From Hemicordylus capensis (Eukaryota > Chordata > Lepidosauria > Squamata > Cordylidae): a DNA stretch of 64,000 nucleotides. The stretch is from NCBI RefSeq assembly GCF_027244095.1, contig NC_069662.1, forward strand, positions 10,566,501 through 10,630,500. Reading direction: 5' to 3'. Below are positions 1 through 12,300 of the stretch, in pieces (the stretch's first letter is position 1; each line of letters starts with the position of its first letter). The notes beneath the pieces are model-generated. The model made no database searches. It worked only from the letters and a program-made list of their open reading frames with translations, and was not told the DNA's origin. The translations under genes and the position numbers were made by a program.

Positions 1-47
<47 letters not shown>
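1..47. repeat. (GATA)n microsatellite
   Basis: About twelve perfect GATA units start the window. The homologous site before head B (17214-17231) keeps only about four units, and heads C and D lack the repeat, so it has expanded beside copy A. Confidence 0.95.
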
Positions 48-1440
48 CCTACACTTACAGTCTCTTAAAACTGAATCAATGGTCAAATACGTTTTGTTAA
101 AGGCCAATTTTCTATGTAAACAAAGAAAACATGAGGAGGGGGGATAACTATTTGCAGGCAAGCATTCCAAATATCGTACAATAGGTCATATACTATACTT
201 TTGTTGTGGCCTAATACTGGAGAGGCATCACATGAATTAGGACCCATCTCCTGAATCGAATAAGTGCTTTTCTAATGATCTAGGGCAGAATTTCAGTGGC
301 CATTGGCAAACTGCCCTCTGTGGGCCCCCTCCTACCTGAAGAACTCAAACGAGAGAACCATCACCTGTGGGCACAGAGCTGTTCTCAGGAATCAACAGCA
401 GACACTTCCAGGGGCCCTTGGTCCTTGGCAGTTACCTATGAATCCCGATCCCCAACACCAATTCTGTGTTTATCACTGGGAGGACCATCCACTGTGCTCA
501 CCTGGCTGATATTGTATATGCCTCTTTTTATGCTCTTTAACTACCTTAGTTTTCTCATTTCTCAAATTAAGACTGTTCACTCTGTATAAACAAACATGGG
601 CATTTCCTTATAATCTAATGAAAATAAACTTCTTTGTCCAGTATTTATCAGCCCTTGCTCCTGTCAGAAATTATGAGGAAGGTTGTCAAAGAAGCAGGTA
701 TAATGGCATTGGGTGGACTGGATGGGATAAAGAACTGAGGAAGCCAAGAAAAGGTAGTACAGAATGATATGCAAGGTCTGGCAAGATGCAATGGTAGCAG
801 ACCCATTGGTTACAAGAGCCAAGTCTACCCCATAAAGTGGGTCTGATATCCAGAGCGAAAAAGGTATGCAGGTGTATTCTAAGCCCTCACTCCAGCCACA
901 GCTTCCTCCTCAAAGTCTGTCCCCGATCCTCCCACAGTGTTTTTCTCCTCAGCCGGGTTTCAATGGAATGAATGAGAAGCATCAGGAAGAAGGAGTTTCC
1001 GGGAAGCAGGTGAGCCACTCAGGATACACTCTTTTTGCTCTAAACATCTGGACTCCCATTCCTGGCTGTCTACGTGGGGATCTGGATTGAAAAACAAATG
1101 AGTCACTTTCATGCCTATTGCTCCTAGTATTATTACTCCAATAACTGTTTGTTGAAGTATTGTTTTGTTTTTATTATACTGTGTGATCAAATAGAATTGT
1201 AAAATACACTTCTTTCCTTCCATATTTATGGTGTGCATGTACGATATCTATAGTGACATCTAATAATGAACATGTGCGCACACTGTTTTGATATTGCCGC
1301 CCAGAACAAAACTCATTCTGCTCACTGATGAAAAAAATTAGAGGGAAGACTGGGTGGGGCAGAGGATGACTTATTCCCCCTTCACGCTGCTTTACACAGT
1401 TCCATTAAACAGGTTTTTAATGTCTGATTTAGGCTTCTGT
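48..1440. other. Intergenic head block, copy A
   Basis: This non-coding block is repeated upstream of every V2R copy: 17228-18560 (B), 29935-30489 plus 32706-33560 (C), and 55690-56264 plus 58459-59330 (D). A and B are nearly identical here. C and D match each other and carry a 2.2-kb insertion at the position equivalent to about 644-648. Open frames inside (296-589 and 866-1090) persist because the copies are young; the differences between copies of the 74-codon frame change residues, so I see no coding constraint. Function unknown. Confidence 0.7.
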
Positions 1441-1926
1441 GAGGCGGTTCCCATGATCAATGGGAGCCACCTGGCGATGGTGAGCAGGGAGATCGGGCTT
1501 AGCCCACTCTCCCTGCACACGAGCAGCAGTCTGCTCTGGGTGGCCACAGTGGCCACCCACATGATTGCCAGCTCCATCACAGAATTGCCGGGGGCTTGGG
1601 AGTTCGGGGGCCGCGCAACTCCCGGAAGCTCCGGCATGCCCTGCAAGTGCTCAGGGCATGCTGGAGAGACCCCTGAGCTGGGAGGCTGCATTTCAGCCTC
1701 CCGGACGGGGGTCTCCTCGTGAGTAGCTGTGCTGCAGAGCTGCGCCGCAGCAACTCGCGAACAGAAAAACCGGGTTTGCGGAGCTTCCGGGTTTCCGCAA
1801 ACCCGGTTTAACTGCCGGGCTATTTAAGTGGGTGATCCGCTTAAGAACCACCAGTGGTTCTCATGATGGGACAAAATCGGGTTAGCTTCCACTAGCCCGA
1901 TTTCCTCCCATCATATGAATAGCCTC
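1441..1926. mobile_element. hAT-like MITE (GAGGC...GCCTC family), head A
   Basis: A GC-rich, partly palindromic 486-bp insertion. It begins GAGGCGGTTCCCATGATCA and ends TCATATGAATAGCCTC, imperfect inverted termini. It is absent from the equivalent place in head B (about 18555), where TTCTGTGTGTTTAATTGG is continuous. Its interior resembles the elements at 26216-26684, 32102-32543, 51793-52460 and 57855-58295. No transposase frame is seen. Confidence 0.7.
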
Positions 1927-2139
1927 AGAGTGTATAACTAGAAGTAAATTGGTGCACTGATTTTTAATCATGGGGGGGGGGATAAAAACATTTTAAAGTG
2001 CTACAAACTGCTTTGTTTGTTTGTTACCTTTCTAGACCACCCCATCCAAAGTCTCTGGGCAGTGCACAACTTTCATTAAAGAAAGCTACAAAATTTTCAG
2101 GAATTGCTTGATTTCAACCTAAGCTGGGGTCACCTATTT

Positions 2140-2640
2140 TGAGCTCTCCCCCCAGTTGCATCAGCTAAGGAGCAGCTGGATGATACAGCAGGATGTAATA
2201 AACATGTTTGCCTCTTTGCTTCTGCAACCAATGATGTCACTGGGAATCTGGCAGTCTTACAGAAGTTATTATCCCCCCTATAATTAGCAAAACATCTAAT
2301 TCTTTCACCTGCTGAAGCCCCAGTGACTTGCAAAATGAAAGAAGCCAAATCAATATGCATGTCAAAAATCTCTCTTCCTGAGAGTCTGTAGGTCATTCTG
2401 TAGATTGATTTCTCTCACGAGGCATTAACAAGGCTTCCTTTTGTCATAATAGTGGGATTGAGCATAACTCAGCTGTTTGAGGTCCCTTTGGAAAACATGT
2501 TGGCAGAATCAGCTACCACTGCATACATCTTGTGGAAAGAATGAATGCCTTTTTAAAAACAACACCTAAACCCTGTGTTGATGTCTCGAATGGTTATATA
2601 AACCCTAAAACGCCATGAGAGCAAAGTTTAGGCCTAGAGG
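2140..2640 (+). promoter_or_regulatory. Promoter-proximal block of V2R gene A
   Basis: This block is conserved before B (18790-19300), C (33760-34260) and D (repeated within 59500-60620). It contains a homeodomain-type TAATTAG core (2281-2287), a GATGTCACT CRE-like stretch (about 2233-2241) and a TATA-like TATATAAA (2595-2602). After subtracting the MITE at 2801-3014 and its duplicated 8 bp, TATA to ATG is 266 bp, close to the 252 bp of B and C. Promoter function is inferred from conservation and spacing only. Confidence 0.45.
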
Positions 2641-2800
2641 GAGCCTGGGCTCTTTCATTGTGCACAATTTCTCCCTACCATGTTATAGATCAGTCCTTAA
2701 AGGAATCTTTCTCGTTAAGCATTTTAGGCTTGCTTTCATCACTATGATAGTGTAATTGAGGAGAACTCAAGCAGTTCTTGAGCTCAGTGGTAATACTGAG

Positions 2801-3014
2801 CAGAGGTGCACCTAGGTAATTTTGGAGCCTGGTCCTAAAGGCCTTTGAAGCCCTGAGCACCCTGCACTGCAAGTTAAGCATCATATTTTAGCATGTAGGT
2901 TCTTGAGGGCACAAACCACACCACCCAGGACAGACTGAGTACGAATCTGGGGGCCCCAGGGGGTGTGGAGGGCCTGGACTTTGGTCCGGAAATCCAGCGG
3001 TAAGAGCACCTCAG
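2801..3014. mobile_element. hAT-like MITE just upstream of gene A start
   Basis: A 214-bp element starting CAGAGGTGCACCTA and ending TAAGAGCACCTCAG (inverted complement CTGAGGTGCTCTTA). It is flanked by ATACTGAG (2793-2800) and ATGCTGAG (3015-3022), an 8-bp target-site duplication with one mismatch, typical of the hAT superfamily. Sequence resuming at 3015 matches the region before exon 1 of copy D (about 60711). It has no coding capacity and probably lies in the 5' leader of gene A. Confidence 0.75.
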
Positions 3015-3082
3015 ATGCTGAGAGTGTAGACAGACTGAAAGACACAAAGGAGTATGCATCAGTGACAAGTTTTGCATTTAGG

Positions 3083-3345
3083 ATGCTGATGTCCCTGATA
3101 CTGCTACACCACCTTGGCATGGTGGGCATAGAACAGACAATCATATCTCTTCTGCTGCCACTCCTGCATGTGGTGAACAAAGCACAGACATTTAAATGCA
3201 CTGGAATGAAACCCGTGGATATTCCTCATGAGTGGTACCAGCCTGGAGAAATTCTCATTGGTGGGATCACAACTCATATTCACTATTTAATTCCCAAATT
3301 ACGATTCAAAGAACACCCTTCTCGGGAGATAATGACTACTCCAGG
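3083..3345 (+). CDS. V2R gene A exon 1 (signal peptide, LBD start)
   Basis: Encodes 87 codons plus 2 nt and ends AGG|GTAAAG. The hydrophobic start is MLMSLILL, followed by a 17-residue stretch not present in copy D ([17 protein letters not shown]), then LLHVVNKAQ and the first ectodomain cysteine in [19 protein letters not shown] is the conserved start of the mature receptor. The extra stretch makes the leader unusually long. Unlike B and C, gene A has no Met just before the second hydrophobic run. Confidence 0.9.
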
Positions 3346-6300
3346 GTAAAGTTTCTGCTTTCTTGTGTTCAGTGAACAATGCTCTTATTATAATGATATA
3401 TTCGCATGGCTTCAATATGTTTTGAAAACAGAGGGACCTTTTTGAATGGTCAATAGATAATGCAATTTAACATACTGAATCCTTAAACTGCTCTTTTTTG
3501 AAATAAGCAATTATGCTGTACTAGGTTTGTTGTTTTTCCAACTTCATTATATTCTGAAAAATGGAAAGGCACCCATGAAAACATGAATGAATGGTCAGTA
3601 GGCCCCGGAGATTTAAAAATATATCAACCCCAGGACATAATTCACATTAAGTGTTCCCAAGATGGCAGTAGGATTTTTAATATACACTCTGTTTTGAAAA
3701 GCTGCATTCCAATTCTTTTTTAAAAAATTAAATATTTAATTTCTGTTTTAAAAGGGAGTGGTGATGGTAGGTTAATTGAATCACATCAGCATGGACACTG
3801 GGATGTGTCACTACAGTATGATTATCTATGTGCAGAGGAACACAAGACCTGAAAGCATGTTGGTGGGGATTAAAAGCAACAACCCAATTTTCAAAAGAGA
3901 AAGAGAGAAAAGAAAAGAAAAGAAAAGAAAACCCCATTGTTTAATCAGATGGAGAACAAGCTGGAGTTCACATCAGATGGTTAGATCATTGGACCTCATA
4001 TCCACACACCAGATGTGGCTCTGAATGGCAGGTGGTTAATTAGGCATTCAAGTTACATAGCATCATTGTAATTAAGGCTGCTTGTTCCTTATGCTGTGAG
4101 CATTATCACAAGGACACTTGCGGCCACATTTCTTTTCCCATGCCTAAGACCCCAGAAATGTCCTAGTGGATAGGGGGGATGCAGAGGCAGAAATGGCTCT
4201 GGATAGCCCAGGCCCTGAAGGAGCTTCTTTCCCCACTGGAGATGGGACTGGGAATACTGGATGTCCTCCTAGCATCTCCCATCAGAAAATGACACTCTGC
4301 TTGCCCTGCAGACTTTTTCCTCAAGCAGAAACATTCTGGAGTCCAGTCGGGCATGGGAAGAGGCACTTCATCAGAGCATGGAATAGTACAACCATCATTA
4401 CAGTCACAGCCTTCTCCCTGCCTCAAGGTAGGCTCATGGCTACATTTGGGGGGGAGCCATGCTACAGGAGAAACTGGAGCTAGACTCAGCCATGGAAGGT
4501 TTAAAAACTTTGAAAATGCTCTTGTGTTTTCATAAGTCTAATTCTAATCTGGTTTATTGCTTTCAATGATACTTAGCCATAATTGACTATTCTGGATGTT
4601 GCTCACTGTATGAGGGGACATGGCTAAAAAGGAAAAAGTGGCATTCAAAACAAAGTGACATTCATAGAAATGGCTCCAGAAATGCGCATGATGCATTCAA
4701 TATAAGCAATATTGATCTGATTTTTTCCTACAGAACCAACTGTAATATAGGAGGGTTTCACACAATACACCATACATCAATAAGCTGAGGAAATCTCAAG
4801 CAAATGTCAGTGAACAGCAGTGTATGCTTCCAACAGACATGACAATCGAACTTACCCAAGTCCAGTTCCTACAGTGGATTCCAAAAATTAAGCAAAGATA
4901 TGGTCCCATGAGTCGCCACCCAACTTCCTTAGTACAGTACAGGTGGGCAGTGGATCTGGGTAGAATCTTGCATACATCACCACTCTGGGTTCCTTGGAGG
5001 AAGTGCGGGATATAAATGTAATAATAATAATAATAATAATTAATAATGATGCAATTCCAAAACAACTTGAAGAGCACCTCAACACCATAGGGGCCACAGA
5101 AATCACCATCAGCCAATTACAAAAAGCAACTTTATTGGGAAGAGCCTATATTTTGTGACGATATCTATAATAACCATTAGTATTGATGATTAAATTCAGC
5201 CATCCAAGGTCCTTGGGAAGGACTTGATGTCTGGATAAAGACAAACCAGTCAATAACACCTGTCTGACTGTGTAAACAAGAAATAATAATAAATCTTGGG
5301 GATTCAGCAGGAAACTGGACTTGGATATGTTCTGATATCACTCCCATTGTTGTCGACATTTCCCCATGACTTCCCTGGCTTACTAAATAGCAGTGGATCT
5401 AAGCTAGCCATGTTGACTTTTCTCCTCCTTTCCAGTGAGACTTTCAGGACAGCCATTGTTCGATTGGTCCATCTTCTGACAATCAAAAAGGTGCATCTTT
5501 TAGAAGCAAATATGGTGACAATCTTATAATTATAACAAAAATGTGACAAAATGATTTCCTTCCATGTACAATTTCCTTGTGAAACTGCAGCAATTTATTT
5601 TATTCACAGTTTAGTGCTAAAGCATTACCAGCATATCCTGGCTTTGGCATTTGCCATCAATGAGATCAATGAGACGCCTAGCATCTTGCCCAATATCACA
5701 CTCGGGTTCCACATCTATGACAGCTATGGGGATGAACAAATGACCTATCGTAGCACTCTAGACTTGCTCTTCAAATCACATGGCTTTCTACCCAACTACC
5801 ACTGTGGCATCCAGAAAAATGTCATCGGGGTCATTGGTGGACTTACCTCTGATATCTCCTTGCGAATGGCAGAGATCTTAGGACTCTACAAAATTCCACA
5901 GGTAATACTAAAACTCATGAGCTGTGAAGCCTTACAGTTCTATTGGCCACAAGTCACTTCTCTTTCCATTAGCAAATGCCTAATTCTGGAAGAGGGATAG
6001 GTACTGTGGGGGAGAAAGGTCATAGAATATGTGGAGCTACACTGTGTTTAATACATGGAGAGAGAGTGGTTGCTAAAGGTGATGGGTTGCAATATATAAG
6101 GCCTTCAGAGTTGCTGACATCCCAACAAAATGCTGGTGCATCAGTGCTAAATTCCAGACTAAGCATACAAATAAGAAACAGTGAACTCTTTCTGTCTGCA
6201 CCACACAGACATATGTCTCTGATGCTCCTTCTGTTCCATCTTGGAATCACCTGTGTATTCTGTTTTAGATTTCCTACAGCTCAGTGGAATCAACCACAAG

Positions 6301-9300
6301 AAATGGAATCCACCTCTCTTCTTTTTATCACATGGTTCCCGATGAATCCCTTCAGTACCGGGGCATTGTCCAGTTACTTAGGCATTTCAGATGGAAATGG
6401 GTAGGGATCATCACTCAGGATGGTGATGTTGGGCAGCATTTCTCTGAAGCTTTGGAGGTAGAACTTTCCCAAAATGGAATATGTTCAGCTTTCACAGACA
6501 AAGGTCAAAAAATGGCCTTAATAAATGATGTAAGTGAAGACCTCATCAGTTTTTTATATGCCATTCCAGCTTTCATGGACAGTAAAGCCAATGCAAATAT
6601 CATATATGGAGAAAGTACATTTATATGGTTGGCAGCCATGTTGCACTTTAAAAAATTGTTTCCTTCAGAAGGTGCATTCTCTCTGGAGGAGATCTGTGCC
6701 AGAAAGGTGTGGATTACAACAGCCCAAATCGATTTCACATTAACTGTCTTTCTAAAGTATTTTAACATACAGACATTTCAGGGTGCTATTTCTTTCTCAT
6801 TCCCCTCAAAGGAGCTCCCACGATTCCAAAAATATCTTCAGATGATAAAGCCATTATGGGCAAAAGGAGATGGCTTCATCAAGGAATTCTGGGAACAAGC
6901 ATTCGATTGCTTAATAACAAATTCCAGTCCTCCAGAAGATGTAGATGAAATATGTACTGGTGAGGAGAGGCTGGAAGACCTTCCTGAGCATTTCTTTGAA
7001 ATGAGGATGACTGGTCGCAGCTACAATATCTATAAGGCAGTCTATGTTTTTGCACATGCCTTACATAGCATGTACTCATCTAGGTCCAGATCCAGACACA
7101 TGGAGGACAGGGGCAAATTGGATGCTCTGATTGTGGAAGCCTGGCAGGTAATGTGTTCCAGCTGTTTTTAAAAAAACAAAACACAACCATAAACATAATG
7201 AAGTAATCACAGAAATGTAAAACATCAAGTGATGAGTCCTCTGCAGAAGGTGGACACCAACTTCTTCTATCCTTTCTGTTCTCTTCTTCCTTCTCTTCTT
7301 TGCCAAATATTTGTGCCAAAATTCCTACAAGTTGATATCTCTTCCATTAATAATTTTGAGGTTGTTTTACCACCATAAATTGATGAAATTATGTGCATGT
7401 CCTTCTCATCATTATGCATATGTTTCCAAAGCTAGGACATTACCCATTATCTTGACCTTTGATTTGTTAAATAGTTGCACTCCTTAGCAAGGCTTTTTCC
7501 TATAGGGAGAGGTATAATTTAAACCCAATCTGGAAAGTTCTTTGAAAAATCTGACGATATTTCAACACCATTTAGGTCCTTACAATCTCTGCCCCTTTTC
7601 ACCTAGTTCCATTCAGTGATTCAGAGGATCTCATTCAACAACACTGCTGGAGATGAAATTATATTTAACAAAAATGGAGAAATAGCAACTGGTTTTGATA
7701 TTACAAATTTTGTCACTTTCCCAAATAACTCCTATGTCAGAGTCAACATTGGGAAACTGGATCCTCAACACCCTCCAGAGAAAATGCTCACCATTCACGA
7801 TGAGAAGATCCAGTGGCAAAGTGCATTCACACAGGTGGGGAAATATACACCCTTTCTCTCCAATGAAGAAATAGGTAAAAAGAGGAGGGCAGTGGATGCC
7901 AGGTTAACAAATAAATACCTCCCCATGAAATTTTTGGGGATGTCATTTACCAGCTGAAGTTCTCATCCAAAAAACCAGAGTGGAAGGCACAATAGATAAA
8001 GGGGAAGAAATCTGTGGTTCTCCTCTTTCAGTATTTCTAGGTAGCCTGAACTAGGATGTTTTCCTGTATGGAAACTATGCTCCGAACTCCATCCGTGCTG
8101 CAAAAAATGGCTCTCACACACACACAAGAGATGTGTGCACCCATGTAGCTGGTTGCCCTCCTTACTGCCCAGACTCCACCTGGAGACTGGACAGTCATAG
8201 ACATTTCAAAGCCAATCTGACTGGCTCTCTTAGACTGGAGTGCTCCTGTTAAGAAGTGGTTTTATCATAGAATATCATTCAGCTTCCTCATTGTTCCTTT
8301 AATATAATAAATGCCCAACTAGGTCAAACAAAAAATATGTAAAGGTTTCCGACTCACTCAGAGGTCTCAGAAGGCATGCAAAAACACATTTATTTGAAAA
8401 TGAAAAGAATATTCAAAGTCCTAACAAAAATAAAAATAAAAATAGACCCAATAAAGGCCTATGGACATGCAAGTCTGCTGAATTCATGTTGACCTTTCAA
8501 TTCCTGAGGGCAGTCAAGAGTGTAAAGGGAGGGGGAGCTTTCCTTTTTAGCCTCTGTCTTTTAGTAACCAGTCCTTGAGGGCATCAGAGATTTCTGGTAT
8601 ATAGTTTCCACTTTCTGTTATCACTGCCTTACTCCAGGCTACCATGTCTTGACATCATCCAGACCATTGCCTGCATTGTGTGCATGATCCAAGAATGATC
8701 AGATTTGGTTCATTATCATGATCAGGAACATTGGCCCGCCATTCACAGTGCAAATAGACATGCGTTCTCAAGTGAATGATAGAATTTTAGGAGGAATGAT
8801 TTTTGGACCCTTTGGGCTACTCATATCACCCTTATATGCTGACAGAGGAGAATCCATGCATCAGAAGGGCTATTCTCATGATTCAAATTAGGCTAGGAGA
8901 TGCATCCTACCCAAGTTCAGGAGTTGTGTGAGCTCCCTTTTCCCAATCGCATGTGAATTAAATACAAAGTGGGACGTGGAGGAGTTGATCATATGCCAAG
9001 AAGCCACTTGGTTGGAGGGTTTATGTGTCTCTCTTGTTAAACAGGTGGGTCCAGCTTCTGAACTGGATGGAGTCCTTTGACCCAGCTGCTTCTTAGCAGG
9101 CGATCACTTCTTCACACTCCTACTTCATTTTTTACTCACAGATGATCAAAAAATGGGAGTGCACAAATATCCCGTACATGGGTAGGACACCTCTGCTACC
9201 AAATGAGAAATATGTGAATTAGCCTGATGTGAGTGGAGGGGAAGGAAGATGCATGTAATACATCGTGGAGATCATGAAAGACTTCAGGGTTTTTGCCCTG

Positions 9301-12300
9301 CTTGGACTAAGAGATAGTACCGTACTTGCATATTCTACCTTAATTAGAATCATATAAAATAGCCCATGAATTGAACGGAGAGGAAGGAAGACCAAAGGGG
9401 AGATCATGATAGATTTAACACATTTTCCCTACTTGAACCAGGTAGTGGCACATTTAGGCACGGACCATGGGGCAGAAGTCCATGGCCTCCAGCCTCCTGG
9501 GGGGGGGCTCCAAATGCTCCCCAGAGCCCCATTGCCCCACCGCTGCTACCTGTCCCCACCACTATTTGCCCTTCGCCAGCCACTCGCAGCTCATCCCCCG
9601 GTGTTTGCAGCTGTGGTGGGCACCGGTTGGCCTCCCTGGCCAGCAGACTTGCCTCCTCAGGCCTGCAGACCAGCCTCCTATGTCTGCATGCGTCACGGGA
9701 TGTGACACTCCATAACTCCTACTGCCCACACCTGCAGACATAAGGGGCTGGTCTGCAGGCCCAAGGAGGTGAGTCTGTAGGCTGGGAAGGCCGTCTGTGC
9801 CTGCCACAGCTGCCACCACCAGGGGATGAGTGGTGAGCAAAGGCCCGCCTGTGTCTGCCGCCACCGGAGGGTGGGTGGCAAGAGGCGGTGAAGGGCAAAT
9901 ACTGGCGGGGGCTGTGCAGCAGTGGCAGGGGCCAGGTAGCAGCATTTGTTTTTAAAGGGGGGTTCACAATGACTGGGGGACCTCTAAAGCCTCGGGTCCG
10001 AGCACCAAATATATCTACGTGCACCTCTGGAACCAAGAGGTGATACTAGGATGAATAACACATCCCACATCCCAAATAATTGGAGGTGGGCAGTGGGTAG
10101 ATTCTTTTGTGCAGCCCGTCTGTGAAAAAGATATATAATGGACTCGCAGGAATCCATACATCACTACTGATGGGTGTAATTATTCCATGTAATCAACCCA
10201 CTTGTTTTCATTGTTTTATAACGAGAATTTCCCCAGATATTTCCTAAATTTGTTCCATTGTTCAATGATAGGTGCCTCCCCTCTCTCTATGTAATGACAT
10301 CTGCTATCCTGGATCCCGCAGGAAGAAGAAGGAAGAGGAGAAATTTTGCTGCTATGATTGCATTTCTTGTCCAGAAGGAATGATTTCAGAACTGGAGGGT
10401 AGGAATTACACTATTATTTTTATTTATTTAAGTAAGTAAGTTAATAAGTAAAAGTCTGTTACAATCCATGACCAGTCAACATACACACTCAAAATATAAA
10501 ACAGCATAAAAACAACATCAAAACAGTAAAAACTGATAACACCATATCAGGTTATAAAAAAAATCTCAGTTACAACTAAGTTGTTCCCGTCTCAGTTTAC
10601 AGGCTGCTGCACAGAATCTTGCTGTCCCCGCTGTGACAGCTGCATGATGATCCGCCAAAAGATAGGAGATGTAATACTCTTCTGATTGACCAGGCCTATT
10701 TTTTAAAAATGGTTCAATCCAGATGGTATGAATGCCCCTGTAATAGGAACAGTGTTAGAGAAAATTGAGACATACTCACATGGACATAACCATTTCCTTA
10801 ATGGAATCCCCTTAAATCTGCCATCCAAAATGGCAGGAGACAAGGCATTAAACCACACCAGCGAAAAAGCTCTCCTCTGATTTAAGGCGGGCGAGGTATG
10901 TAGCTGGCTGAGGGTAGTTTGAAAAACCACCTAAAATACTACTGGTGGTAACCAGAGTTAGATCCAATTGCTTCTCCATATCCCCAGGGCATCCTGGGGA
11001 GACCCCTGGGACTGGGAGGCTTGTTTCAGACTCCCAGCAGGGGTCTCAGCCCTGGATGAACCATAAGGCAAAACAAGCACATGCTTAGGGCATCAAGGGA
11101 AGGCGGGCACCACAGAGTTTTGCCCCTAGCTATCATGCCCTTAACTTTTTCATCAAACATAAGAGCAGCCCTGCTGGATCAGGCCCAAGGCCCATCTCGT
11201 CCAGCATCCTGTTTTACACAGTGTTATGCAGCTGGCTGAGGGAAGTTTGAAAAACCACCTAAAATACTACTGGTGGTAACCAGAGTTAGATCCAATTGCT
11301 TCTCCATATCTAATACATACTGTTTGATAGTTTCTTTGGCAGCATCATGACCCAAAGCCAATAAATATTGCGGTGAGAAGCCATATCTGCCCTGATTGTC
11401 ATGAAGGCTCTTGCACCAAGATGAGTAAAACTCATCTTTTAGAACCAAGGGGACAAAGCCCTGAGGGCAGGCATATAATTTATGCCGGTAGTAAAATGTA
11501 TGAAGCCACGCCTGTGCCTCAACTCTGGCCAGCCCTGTTTCTAGATGCCAGATGGCATTCAGTACGCATCAACGAGCTGTCCACCACGACCCCAAGATCC
11601 CTTTCCTGGTCAGTCACCAACAGCTCAGATCCCATCAGCGTGTATGTGAAGATGTTTTTTGTCGTCCCAGTGCACATCACTTTCCACTTGCCGACACTGA
11701 ACCGCATTTGCCATTTTGTCACCCGCTCACCCAGTTTGGAGGGATCATTTTGGAACTCCTTACAATCTGTTTGGGATTTCACTACCTGAAAGAGTTTGAT
11801 ATCATCTGAAATTGTGCCACATCTCTGCTTACCTCTACTTCTAGATCGTTTATGAATAAATTAAAAAGCACTGGTCTAAGTACAGATCCCTGGTGGACCC
11901 CACTTCTTACTTCCCTCCATTGTGAAAACTTTCCATTTATACCTACCCTCTTTTTTCCTGTCCTTCAACCAGTGAGCAATCCACACAGGTACTTGTCCCC
12001 TTATCCCATGACTGCTGAGTTTTCTCAGGAGTCTTTGATGAGGAACTTTGTCAAAAGCTTTTTGGAAGTTCCAGTATACTATGTCAACTGGATCATCTTG
12101 ATCCACACACTTGTTGACACTCTCAAAGAACTCCAAAAGGTTGGTGAGGCAAGATTTACCTTTGCAGAAGCCATGCTGGTTCTCCCCCAGCAGGGCCTGT
12201 TCTTCTAGGTGCTTTACAATTTTATCCTTGAGTAGGCATTCCATCTATATGCCTGGAATGGATGCTAAGCTAACCGGCCTACAATTTCCCGGATCACCCC

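Noticed and set aside
296-589. 97-codon open frame, the same in heads A and B (also 17477-17770)
   Set aside because: It is closed in heads C and D, starts at GTG, shows no known domain, and its identity is explained by the recent A/B duplication.
866-1090. 74-codon open frame intact in all four heads
   Set aside because: The differences between copies that I can read from the protein all change residues (S/A, V/A, S/R, L/P), the reverse of coding constraint. No splice or family support.
5551-6000. 149-codon ORF starting at ATG 5551 as a separate gene
   Set aside because: Only 5610-5901 is exon 2; the ends are intron read-through past a consensus acceptor and donor. The same applies to 21909-22358 and 36893-37342.
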